Assembly: GCF_002563895.1 (NCBI RefSeq)
Contig: NZ_PDJB01000001.1
Coordinates: 2,463,501-2,527,500, forward strand
Source: Pseudomonas lurida
Lineage (GTDB): Bacteria; Pseudomonadota; Gammaproteobacteria; Pseudomonadales; Pseudomonadaceae
Direction of reading: 5' to 3'
Length of the DNA: 64,000 nt
Made by a program: the position numbers and the translations under genes
The notes under the pieces: generated by a model
Told to the model about the DNA's origin: nothing
Seen by the model: the letters and a program-made list of their open reading frames with translations, nothing else
Databases searched by the model: none
Shown here: positions 26,547 to 33,783 of the stretch, one piece after another
Layout: each line of letters opens with the position of its first letter
Position numbering within the stretch: the first letter of the stretch is position 1

Positions 26547-27776
26547 ATGACTGAAACGCTGATCAAAGTCGACCTCAACCAGCCTGTCACCGAGAACGAG
26601 CAAATCCATAACCGCTGGCACCCGGATATCCCGATGGCCTGCTGGGTCAAGCCGGGCGATGACTTCATCCTGGAAACCTATGATTGGACTGCCGGCGCGA
26701 TCAAGAACAACGATGACGCCAGCGATGTGCGCGATGTGGACTTGTCTACCGTGCATTACCTGTCGGGCCCTGTGGGGGTCCACGGTGCCGAACCGGGCGA
26801 CCTGCTGGTGGTGGACTTGCTGGATATCGGTGCCAAGGCCGACTCTCAGTGGGGCTTCAACGGTTTCTTCTCGCGTCAGAACGGCGGTGGCTTTCTCACC
26901 GATCACTTCCCCAGCGCGCAGAAAGCCATCTGGGACTTCAAAGGCATGTTCACCAGCTCGCGGCACATCCCCGGGGTGAACTTTGCCGGGCTGATCCATC
27001 CTGGCTTGATTGGCTGCCTGCCCGACCCGGTAATGCTCGCCGACTGGAACCGTCGCGAGCAGGAGTTGATTGACACCAACCCGACTCGCGTTCCGCCGCT
27101 GGCCAACGCACCGTTGGCCGCCACCGCTCATATGGGCAAGCTCACCGGCCAGGCCCGTGATGACGCGGCGGCGACCGGCGCGCGCACGGTGCCGCCGCGT
27201 GAGCATGGCGGTAACTGCGATATCAAGGATCTGTCGCGGGGCTCGAAGATCTTCTTCCCGGTCTACGTCAATGGCGCCGGTCTGTCGGTGGGCGACCTGC
27301 ACTTCAGCCAGGGCGATGGCGAGATCACTTTTTGCGGCGCGATCGAGATGGCGGGCTGGGTGCACATGAAGGTCGAACTGATCAAGGGCGGCATGGCCAA
27401 GTACGGGATCAAGAACCCCGTGTTCAAGCCGAGCCCGATTACGCCCAATTACAAGAATTACCTGATTTTCGAAGGTATCTCGGTGGACGAACAGGGTCAG
27501 CAGCACTACCTGGACGTCAATGTCGCCTACCGCCAGGCGTGCCTGAATGCGATCAACTACCTGACCAAGTTCGGCTATTCGCCGGCACAGGGGTATGCGC
27601 TGCTCGGCTCGGCGCCGGTGCAGGGACACATCAGCGGTGTGGTGGACATCCCGAACGCCTGTGCGACCTTGTGGCTGCCCACGGAAATCTTCGAGTTCGA
27701 TATCAACCCCAATGCCAGCGGCCCGACCAAGTTCCTCGACGGCAGCATCGACCTGCCCATCGCACCGGACCTGTAG
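26547..27776 (+). CDS. fmdA: Formamidase (FmdA/AmdA family)
   Basis: 409 residues, acetamidase/formamidase family of zinc-dependent enzymes: hydrolyses formamide (and slowly acetamide) to ammonia and the acid in the cytoplasm. Family landmarks: NRWHPDIPMACWVKPGDDFILETYDWTGG-type N-terminus, the His/Asp-rich central region (REHGGNCDIKDLSRGSKIFFPVYVNGAGLSVGDLHFSQGDGEI) and the C-terminal GYSPAQGYALLGSAPVQGHISGVVDIPNACATLWLP. The length is typical. ATG 26547 has CAGGAG 7 nt upstream. It is first in an operon with fmdB, amiE and amiB, gaps of 2-15 nt. Similar to Methylophilus fmdCAB clusters that also carry FmdDEF importers. Confidence 0.95.
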   Translation: MTETLIKVDLNQPVTENEQIHNRWHPDIPMACWVKPGDDFILETYDWTAGAIKNNDDASDVRDVDLSTVHYLSGPVGVHGAEPGDLLVVDLLDIGAKADSQWGFNGFFSRQNGGGFLTDHFPSAQKAIWDFKGMFTSSRHIPGVNFAGLIHPGLIGCLPDPVMLADWNRREQELIDTNPTRVPPLANAPLAATAHMGKLTGQARDDAAATGARTVPPREHGGNCDIKDLSRGSKIFFPVYVNGAGLSVGDLHFSQGDGEITFCGAIEMAGWVHMKVELIKGGMAKYGIKNPVFKPSPITPNYKNYLIFEGISVDEQGQQHYLDVNVAYRQACLNAINYLTKFGYSPAQGYALLGSAPVQGHISGVVDIPNACATLWLPTEIFEFDINPNASGPTKFLDGSIDLPIAPDL

Positions 27777-27778
27777 CC

Positions 27779-28126
27779 ATGCCGACCTACGAATACGCCT
27801 GCGACACCTGCGGCACCTTCACCCTGCTGCGCCCAATGGCGCAGCGTAACGAGCCCTGCCAATGCCCTTACTGCGCAGGGCCGGGCGGTCAGTTGCGGGT
27901 GTCGGCCCCGGCGCTGCAAACGCTGTCGGCCAACCAGCGCAAGGCTATCGCCGGCAACGAGCGCAGTGCCCATGCGCCGCAAACGGTCGGCGAATACCAG
28001 CAAAGCCGCCAACACCCGGCGGGTTGCAGTTGCTGCGGTACCCGCAAAAAGGTAGAGCCCAGCAAGGCCAACCCCTTGGGGCTCAAGACCAAGACCGGCC
28101 CACGGCCGTGGATGATCAGTCACTAG
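27779..28126 (+). CDS. fmdB: FmdB-type zinc-ribbon protein
   Basis: 115 residues. N-terminal zinc ribbon MPTYEYACDTCG with Cys8, Cys11, Cys29 and Cys32, then a Gln/Ala-rich linker and a second cysteine cluster (GCSCCGTRK) near residue 87, and a basic tail. FmdB proteins are putative regulators or maturation factors of formamidase; direct evidence for their function is scarce. The ATG at 27779 comes 2 nt after the fmdA stop, so translation is coupled. Confidence 0.88.
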   Translation: MPTYEYACDTCGTFTLLRPMAQRNEPCQCPYCAGPGGQLRVSAPALQTLSANQRKAIAGNERSAHAPQTVGEYQQSRQHPAGCSCCGTRKKVEPSKANPLGLKTKTGPRPWMISH

Positions 28127-28141
28127 AACAGGAGCGTCGTA

Positions 28142-29185
28142 ATGCGCCATGGCGACATTTCCAGCAGCCCGGACACCGTCGGTGTAGCAGTGGTGAACTA
28201 CAAGATGCCGCGCCTGCACAGCAAGGCCGAGGTCATCGACAACGCGAAGAAGATTGCCGAGATCATTGTCGGCATGAAGCAAGGACTGCCCGGCATGGAC
28301 CTGGTGGTGTTCCCGGAATACAGCACCATGGGCATCATGTACGACCACGATGAGATGATGGCCACCGCCGCGAGCATTCCCGGCGAGGAGACCGCGATTT
28401 TCTCCGCGGCCTGCCGCCAGGCGAATACCTGGGGCGTGTTCTCCCTGACCGGTGAGCGCCACGAGGAACATCCGCACAAGGCGCCCTACAACACTCTGGT
28501 GTTGATCAATAACCTTGGCGAGATCGTGCAGCGTTATCGCAAGTGCATTCCCTGGTGCCCCATCGAGGGGTGGTACCCAGGTGATCGCACCTACGTGTGC
28601 GACGGGCCTAAGGGCATGAAGATCAGCCTGATCATCTGCGACGACGGCAACTACCCGGAGATCTGGCGCGATTGTGCAATGAAGGGTGCCGAGCTGATCG
28701 TGCGTTGCCAGGGCTATATGTACCCGGCCAAGGAGCAGCAGGTGCAGATGTCCAAGAGCATGGCCTGGGCCAATAACTGCTATGTGGCGGTGGCCAACGC
28801 GGCCGGGTTCGACGGGGTGTATTCGTACTTCGGCCACTCGGCGATCATCGGCTTTGATGGGCGCACCCTGGGCGAGTGTGGCGAGGAGGAAATGGGCATT
28901 CAGTATGCGCAGCTGTCGGTGTCGCAGATCCGCGATGCACGGGCTAATGACCAGTCGCAGAACCATCTGTTCAAGCTGCTGCACCGCGGCTACACCGGCA
29001 TGCATGCCTCGGGCGATGGCGACAAGGGCGTGGCGGATTGCCCATTCGAGTTCTACCGCACCTGGGTGTTGGACGCGCAGAAAGCCCAGGAAAACGTGGA
29101 GAAAATTACCCGCAGCACGGTAGGCGTTGCCGAGTGCCCGGTGGGGCAATTGCCCCACGGCGGTCAAGAAAAGACGGCGGGGTAG
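28142..29185 (+). CDS. amiE: Aliphatic amidase AmiE
   Basis: 347 residues, nitrilase superfamily. It hydrolyses short aliphatic amides (acetamide, propionamide) to acid and ammonia in the cytoplasm. The catalytic triad is at the classical positions: Glu59 (FPEYS), Lys134 (RYRK) and Cys166 ([10 protein letters not shown]). The chain matches P. aeruginosa AmiE from MRHGDISSS to the C-terminus. AGGAG lies 6-7 nt before ATG 28142. It follows fmdB by 15 nt and precedes amiB by 3 nt. The P. aeruginosa control genes amiC, amiR and the transporter amiS are missing here, so regulation must differ. Confidence 0.97.
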   Translation: MRHGDISSSPDTVGVAVVNYKMPRLHSKAEVIDNAKKIAEIIVGMKQGLPGMDLVVFPEYSTMGIMYDHDEMMATAASIPGEETAIFSAACRQANTWGVFSLTGERHEEHPHKAPYNTLVLINNLGEIVQRYRKCIPWCPIEGWYPGDRTYVCDGPKGMKISLIICDDGNYPEIWRDCAMKGAELIVRCQGYMYPAKEQQVQMSKSMAWANNCYVAVANAAGFDGVYSYFGHSAIIGFDGRTLGECGEEEMGIQYAQLSVSQIRDARANDQSQNHLFKLLHRGYTGMHASGDGDKGVADCPFEFYRTWVLDAQKAQENVEKITRSTVGVAECPVGQLPHGGQEKTAG

Positions 29186-29188
29186 AGC

Positions 29189-30172
29189 ATGCGCTTTACC
29201 TTTGAACCGGCCCAGGTGATGGCCCTGCTGCGCAGCCGGATCGTCGGCCAGGAGGCGGTGCTGGTGCAGGTGGAGGGGATGCTCAAGGTGGTCAAGGCCG
29301 ATATCGGCGAACGCGACCGACCGCTGAGCGTCAACCTGTTCATGGGACCGACCGGGGTCGGCAAGACTGAAATCGTGCGCGTGCTGGCCCAGGCGCTGCA
29401 CGGTCGCGCCGATGGTTTTTGCCGCATCGACATGCACACCCTGGCCCAGGAGCATTATGCCGCCGCCCTGACCGGCGCGCCGCCTGGGTATGTGGGCAGC
29501 AAGGAGGGTATCAGCCTGTTCAACAGTGAGCTGATCCAGGGTGCCTATAGCCGGCCGGGGATCGTGCTGTTCGACGAACTGGAAAAAGCCAGCCCGCAGG
29601 TGGTGCGCAGCTTGCTTGGCATACTGGAAAACGGCCAGTTGGCCTTGGCCGGTGGCACGCGCACGTTGGACTTTCGCAACAGCCTGGTCTTCATGACCAG
29701 CAATGTCGGCGCGCAACAGGCACGTCGGCATCACCTGCGTTTTACCCAGGGTTGGCGACGCCTGTTGCGCGTGTTTGCCCGCAAGGAGGCGCAGGTGCTG
29801 GAAGAGGCGTTGCATGGGCATTTCGAGCCGGAATTTCTCAACCGTATCGACCGTATCCTGATGTTCGAGCCCATCGACGCGCAGTGGCTGGAGGCACTGC
29901 TGGCGGTGGAACTGGGCAAACTTAACCAGCGCCTGGTGACGCAACAGCGTTCGTTGGTGCTGGATGAGCAGGCGCGGGCTTGGTTGTGCCGTGAGCACGA
30001 CGTGCGATTTGGCGCTCGAGCGCTGGCTAGACGCTTGCGGGTCGAACTGGAACCGGCGATTGCCGAATGCCTGTTGCAAGGGCATGCCCGACACCTGCGT
30101 GCGACGGTGCGCAACGCCGGTCTGGTGGTTGAACCCGAAAGCACAGGAAGATGGGATCCACTTCCGGTATAA
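29189..30172 (+). CDS. amiB: AmiB-like AAA+ ATPase (ClpA/B-type chaperone fragment)
   Basis: 327 residues, a single AAA+ module of the second Clp ATPase type: Walker A GPTGVGKT at 53-60, pore-loop region GAPPGYVGSKEGI, Walker B IVLFDELEKASP, sensor 1 VFMTSNVG, arginine finger region FLNRIDRILMF and a C-terminal small domain (VRFGARALARRLRVELEPAIAE). It lacks the N-domain and first AAA ring of ClpA/ClpB (about 750-860 residues), as known for AmiB of the P. aeruginosa amiEBCRS operon, where it follows amiE too. Probably a dedicated chaperone for amidase assembly or amide transport; its role is not well proven. Confidence 0.9.
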   Translation: MRFTFEPAQVMALLRSRIVGQEAVLVQVEGMLKVVKADIGERDRPLSVNLFMGPTGVGKTEIVRVLAQALHGRADGFCRIDMHTLAQEHYAAALTGAPPGYVGSKEGISLFNSELIQGAYSRPGIVLFDELEKASPQVVRSLLGILENGQLALAGGTRTLDFRNSLVFMTSNVGAQQARRHHLRFTQGWRRLLRVFARKEAQVLEEALHGHFEPEFLNRIDRILMFEPIDAQWLEALLAVELGKLNQRLVTQQRSLVLDEQARAWLCREHDVRFGARALARRLRVELEPAIAECLLQGHARHLRATVRNAGLVVEPESTGRWDPLPV

Positions 30173-30173
30173 C

Positions 30174-30198
30174 CCTCGGACGCTTTAGTTTTCCGAGG
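30174..30198 (+). promoter_or_regulatory. Hairpin covering the ribosome-binding site of the MATE gene
   Basis: CCTCGGA (30174-30180) pairs with TCCGAGG (30192-30198) over an 11-nt loop. The second arm holds the GAGG that serves as ribosome-binding site for ATG 30210, and the stem is followed by CCCTGTTTTT. It could be a weak terminator of the amide operon or limit MATE translation. Confidence 0.4.
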
Positions 30199-30209
30199 CC
30201 CTGTTTTTC

Positions 30210-31565
30210 ATGCAAAGCTCCTTGCAACGCCCGCTGTGGCAGGTCTACCTGATCTTTCTGGCGCCGATGGTGCTGTCCAACTTCCTGCAAAGCTTCTCTG
30301 GCACCCTCAACGGCATCTATGTCGGGCAGATGCTCGGCACCCAGGCGTTGGCAGCGGTGTCGGGGATGTTTCCCATCGTCTTCTTCTTTATTGCCCTGGT
30401 GATCGGCCTGGGGGCGGGCGCCTCGGTGTTGATCGGCCAGGCCTGGGGGGCGCAGGAGACGGGGATGGTCAAGGCGATTACCGGCGCCACCCTGACCCTG
30501 GGCGCGCTGGTAGGCCTGATTGCGGCAGTGCTGGGTAGCCTGTTTGCGCGTCCGGCGTTGCAGGCGCTCGGCACGCCGGTTGATGTGCTGGACGATGCGG
30601 TAGGCTATGCCCAAAAAATGATGCTGATCATGCCGTTGCTGCTGGTGTTCATCCTCTACACCCAGTTGCTGCGCGGCGTAAGCGACACGCTATCGCCGTT
30701 GCTGGCGCTGATGGTTTCGACCCTGGTCGGCCTGCTGCTGACGCCGGCGCTGATTCGCGGCTGGGTCGGCTTGCCACCCCTGGGCATCCAGAGCGCGGTG
30801 TATGCGGGGCTGGTAGGTAACGCGTTGGCCATGCTGTTTCTGATCTTGAGACTTCGGCATAAAAACCATGTGATGGCGCCAGATCGCGAACTGCTCGCGG
30901 CCTTGCGCCTGGACCGCGTGATTCTCGGCAAAGTCCTGCGCATCGGCTTGCCCACCGGCCTGCAGATGGTGGTGCTGTCGCTGTCGGAATTGGTCATCCT
31001 CGCCCTGGTCAACAGCCATGGCTCACAGGCCACGGCGGCCTATGGCGCGGTGACGCAAATCGTCAACTACGTGCAATTCCCGGCGCTATCGATTGCCATC
31101 ACGGCGTCGATCCTTGGCGCACAGGCGATTGGCGCCGGGCGTCTGGAGCGCATCGGCCCGATCCTGCGCACCGGCTTATTGATCAATACATGCCTCACCG
31201 GCGGCCTGATCGTGCTGGGTTACGTCATGTCGCACTGGTTGCTCGGCCTATTCATCACCGACGACGCGGCGCGGGTCAACGCCGAACACCTGCTGCACAT
31301 CATGTTGTGGAGCATCCTGGTGTTCGGTTTCCAGGCCGTGATCGGCGGGATCATGCGCGCCAGCGGCGTGGTGCTGATGCCGGTGATCATCTCGATCTTC
31401 TGTGTGCTGTGCGTCGAGCTGCCGATGGCGTACCTGCTCAACGCCCACTTTGGCCTGGAAGGGGTGTGGATGGCGTTTCCGGTGACTTACCTGGCCATGC
31501 TGGCATTGCAGACTGCTTATTACCGGTTGGTGTGGCGGCACAAGCAGATCAAGCGGTTGGTGTGA
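30210..31565 (+). CDS. MATE-family multidrug efflux transporter
   Basis: 451 residues, 12 predicted transmembrane helices in two MatE halves (about 15-180 and 240-405). N-half landmarks: IFLAPMVLSNFLQSFSGTLNGIYVGQMLG and GLGAGASVLIGQAWGAQE; second half: GLPTGLQMVVLSLSELVILALVNSHG and AYGAVTQIVNYVQFPALSI. It is a cation-coupled exporter of drugs or metabolites in the inner membrane, with unknown substrate. Its stop overlaps the end of the convergent tetR gene by 17 bp. It lies just after the amiE-amiB operon, perhaps co-transcribed through the weak hairpin. Confidence 0.92.
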   Translation: MQSSLQRPLWQVYLIFLAPMVLSNFLQSFSGTLNGIYVGQMLGTQALAAVSGMFPIVFFFIALVIGLGAGASVLIGQAWGAQETGMVKAITGATLTLGALVGLIAAVLGSLFARPALQALGTPVDVLDDAVGYAQKMMLIMPLLLVFILYTQLLRGVSDTLSPLLALMVSTLVGLLLTPALIRGWVGLPPLGIQSAVYAGLVGNALAMLFLILRLRHKNHVMAPDRELLAALRLDRVILGKVLRIGLPTGLQMVVLSLSELVILALVNSHGSQATAAYGAVTQIVNYVQFPALSIAITASILGAQAIGAGRLERIGPILRTGLLINTCLTGGLIVLGYVMSHWLLGLFITDDAARVNAEHLLHIMLWSILVFGFQAVIGGIMRASGVVLMPVIISIFCVLCVELPMAYLLNAHFGLEGVWMAFPVTYLAMLALQTAYYRLVWRHKQIKRLV

Positions 31566-32136
31566 GGCTGAGGCCGCGCAGCAACAACTCGAGTGCCTGC
31601 AACCCTTGCTCCAGGCGGTCGCCCGGGTGTTCATCGCGGGCAATCCACAGGGCGGTGTTGACCAGGCTGCCATTGATCAATTGCGCCAGTGCGCCGCTCG
31701 GGGCGTGGTGGATCACACCGGCGTGCATCAGCGCCTCCAGTCGTTGGCGCAACGATTCAACACAATATTGCTGGGAGCCGGTGTCGCCCAATACGGCTGG
31801 CGCATCCTGCAACACAATGCGCTGGATCTCACCGTCCTGGGCCATGCGCAAATAGGCGCGGCAACGTTCGCAAAAGCCGCTCCACGGGTCTGCAGCTTCG
31901 TCTGTAATACGCTGCAAACGGCTGTCCATCTCACTGTCGAGCTGGGCCACCACGGCGGCTAGCAGCCCCTTTTTGTCACCAAAGTGATGGTACAACGCGC
32001 CCCGCGTCAGGCCGGCGCGGGCGGTAAAATCGTCCATCGACGTGTTCGCATAACCTTGGGTGGCGAAGGCCTTGCGGGCGCTGGCGATCAGGCGTGCGCG
32101 GGTGTCTTCGATCATTTCGGCACGGACTCGGCTCAT
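31549..32136 (-). CDS. TetR/AcrR-family transcriptional repressor
   Basis: 195 residues from ATG 32136. N-terminal HTH (IASARKAFATQGYANTSMDDFTARAGLTRGALYHHFGDKKGLLAAVV), then an all-helical ligand/dimerisation domain. An ATG further upstream (32172) is in frame but lies inside the palindromic operator and lacks a ribosome-binding site, so the shorter start MSRVRAEM is preferred. It is divergent from the MFS gene, with two 17-bp palindromes between them; it most likely represses itself and the MFS exporter. It also overlaps the MATE gene tail to tail, so it could influence that gene as well. Confidence 0.9.
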   Translation of the reverse strand: MSRVRAEMIEDTRARLIASARKAFATQGYANTSMDDFTARAGLTRGALYHHFGDKKGLLAAVVAQLDSEMDSRLQRITDEAADPWSGFCERCRAYLRMAQDGEIQRIVLQDAPAVLGDTGSQQYCVESLRQRLEALMHAGVIHHAPSGALAQLINGSLVNTALWIARDEHPGDRLEQGLQALELLLRGLSLTPTA

Positions 32137-32168
32137 GGTAGGGCTCACATTGGGCAAGGCAAAGATTG

Positions 32169-32185
32169 ACATACGCTGCGTATGT
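32169..32185. promoter_or_regulatory. TetR operator O1
   Basis: ACATACGCTGCGTATGT, perfect 7-bp half-sites with a 3-bp centre, just upstream of the tetR-type gene. The identical half-sites recur at 32201-32217. Confidence 0.8.
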
Positions 32186-32200
32186 TACGCATGATTTGTG

Positions 32201-32217
32201 ACATACGCACCGTATGT
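32201..32217. promoter_or_regulatory. TetR operator O2
   Basis: ACATACGCACCGTATGT, same half-sites as O1 and centred 32 bp (three helical turns) away, on the MFS side of the gap. The phasing would let two repressor dimers bind on one face. Confidence 0.8.
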
Positions 32218-32276
32218 ATTTTGCCTCGCTCATTGCAGATAGCAAGTTGCAGGCATTCAGGAAGAGGTCCATCAGG

Positions 32277-33449
32277 ATGGCAAACCCTTACGCCGAGCTG
32301 TTCCAGGTCCCAGGCGCCCGGGCTTTTGTACTGGCGGGGATGCTGGCGCGCATGCCGGTGTCGATGACCGGGATTGGCTTGATCACCATGCTTTCGCAGG
32401 TGCACGGCGGTTACGGCCTGGCGGGCTCGGTGGCGGCGGTGTTTGCCTTGGCCACGGCATTTTGTGCGCCGCAGGTCTCACGCCTGGTGGACCGCTACAG
32501 CCAGGGCCGGGTGCTGCCGATTGCCGCGCTGATCGGCGGCGGGGCGTTGTTGATGTTGCTGCTGTGCACCCGCTTGCAGGCGCCGAACTGGACGCTGTTC
32601 CTGTTCGCGGCCCTGGCCGGTTGCATGCCCAACATGTCGGCCATGGTGCGCGCACGCTGGACCGAGGTGTACCGAGGCCAGCCCAAGCTGCAGACCGCCT
32701 TTGCCCTGGAGTCGGTACTGGATGAAGTGTGCTTCATCATCGGCCCGCCGATCTCGGTGGGGCTGAGCGTGGCGCTGTTCCCGGAGGCGGGGCCCTTGGT
32801 GGCGGCGTTGTTGCTGGCGGTGGGCGTTACCACGTTTGTATTGCAACGCGCGACCGAGCCTCCCGTCCATGAACATCAGGACCATCACGGCCGCTGGCTG
32901 ATCGCGTCACCGCCGGTGCTGATCCTGATGATCCTGCTGCTGGCCATGGGGGTGATCGTCGGCGTGGTGGACGTGGTCAGCGTCGCTTTCGCCCAGCATC
33001 AGGGCCAGCCAGCGGCGGCAAGTATCGTGCTGTCGGTGTACGCCATCGGTTCGTGCCTGGCGGGGCTGGCGTTCGGCACCCTGAAACTCAAGGCGCCGTT
33101 GCCGCGACAGTTCCTGTTCTGCGGTGTCGCCACGGCATTGACCACCTTGCCGTTGCTGCTGGTGAACAACATCCCGGGGCTGGCGGTGGCGATCTTTATT
33201 TCCGGGCTGTTCTTCGCGCCAACCCTGATCGTATCCATGGCCCTGGTGGAGCAGATCGTGCCGGCCAGCCGCCTGACCGAAGGCATGACCTGGCTGATCA
33301 CCGGCCTCAGCATCGGCGTGGCCATTGGCGCCGCCAGTTCCGGTTGGATGATCGACCACTTTGGCGCCACCAGCGGGTTCTGGGTCGCGTTGGTGGCGGG
33401 GGCGGTGGTGCTGGGGTCAGCGGTGTTGGGGTATCGGCGGTTGGGATAG
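32277..33449 (+). CDS. MFS transporter
   Basis: 390 residues, about 12 transmembrane helices, with an acidic/His-rich central loop (around EPPVHEHQDHHGR). Family-like loop 2-3 region: FALATAFCAPQVSRLVDRYSQGRVL. Start at ATG 32277, where AGGAAGAGG lies 8-15 nt upstream and the hydrophobic core begins 12 residues later; the longer frame from 32214 would start inside operator O2. Probably an exporter controlled by the divergent TetR repressor. Its substrate is unknown; although it is next to the pyoverdine genes, nothing in the sequence ties it to siderophore export. Confidence 0.88.
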   Translation: MANPYAELFQVPGARAFVLAGMLARMPVSMTGIGLITMLSQVHGGYGLAGSVAAVFALATAFCAPQVSRLVDRYSQGRVLPIAALIGGGALLMLLLCTRLQAPNWTLFLFAALAGCMPNMSAMVRARWTEVYRGQPKLQTAFALESVLDEVCFIIGPPISVGLSVALFPEAGPLVAALLLAVGVTTFVLQRATEPPVHEHQDHHGRWLIASPPVLILMILLLAMGVIVGVVDVVSVAFAQHQGQPAAASIVLSVYAIGSCLAGLAFGTLKLKAPLPRQFLFCGVATALTTLPLLLVNNIPGLAVAIFISGLFFAPTLIVSMALVEQIVPASRLTEGMTWLITGLSIGVAIGAASSGWMIDHFGATSGFWVALVAGAVVLGSAVLGYRRLG

Positions 33450-33511
33450 TCAGCCGATCGCCGGGGAAGTATTTGCACTGTGGTGTTGCAAAAACGCTTG
33501 CAAAGCCTGGC

Positions 33512-33574
33512 GGGCCAGGTGAATGCCATGTGTTCGTTGAGCAGTTTGGCGAGCAGCTTTTCATTTTTGGACAC
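33512..33574 (-). pseudogene. Remnant of a HicA-like mRNA interferase toxin gene
   Basis: The minus-strand start MSKNEKLLAKLLNEHMAFTW (20 residues) matches, as I recall, the N-terminus of Pseudomonas HicA/YcfA-type toxins; the reading then turns into unrelated sequence (ARLCKRF...) and the rest of the toxin and any hicB antitoxin are missing. It lies in the 334-nt gap between the MFS gene and the first NRPS gene, which holds nothing else but the candidate PvdS promoter. A scar of a deletion or insertion event at the left edge of the NRPS cluster. Confidence 0.6.
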
Positions 33575-33705
33575 AGTGCTCCCGGTGTGTAACTGGATTT
33601 AGTTGCAAAAGGTGGTGTTCGTCAATGCCAGCTCGTGATCGGTTCGTCTTCCCGAGTTTGAAGTAACCCTTGAAGACACCTCGTTCCAGGCCATCCATCC
33701 CCCGC

Positions 33706-33728
33706 TAATTTTTCCCTCTCCGGTTCGT
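33706..33728 (+). promoter_or_regulatory. Candidate PvdS (iron-starvation sigma factor) promoter
   Basis: TAATT at 33706-33710, 15 nt, CGT at 33726-33728, preceded by GC. The published consensus is TAAAT-N16-CGT, so there is one mismatch and a spacer one base short. It lies 55 nt before the NRPS start and reads toward it. Confidence 0.5.
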
Positions 33729-33783
33729 TTTATAGGGACGACGTGCCTTTGTGCTTCCTGCCTATTGCTCCGGACTCCAAGAA

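Noticed and set aside
27575..30094. Minus-strand open frame of 839 codons over fmdA-amiB
   Set aside because: Antisense to four clearly identified genes and without any recognisable motif.
33580..33606. Reverse-strand CTAAAT as a PvdS box toward the MFS gene
   Set aside because: No CGT at 16-17 nt spacing, and the gene it would face ends rather than begins there.
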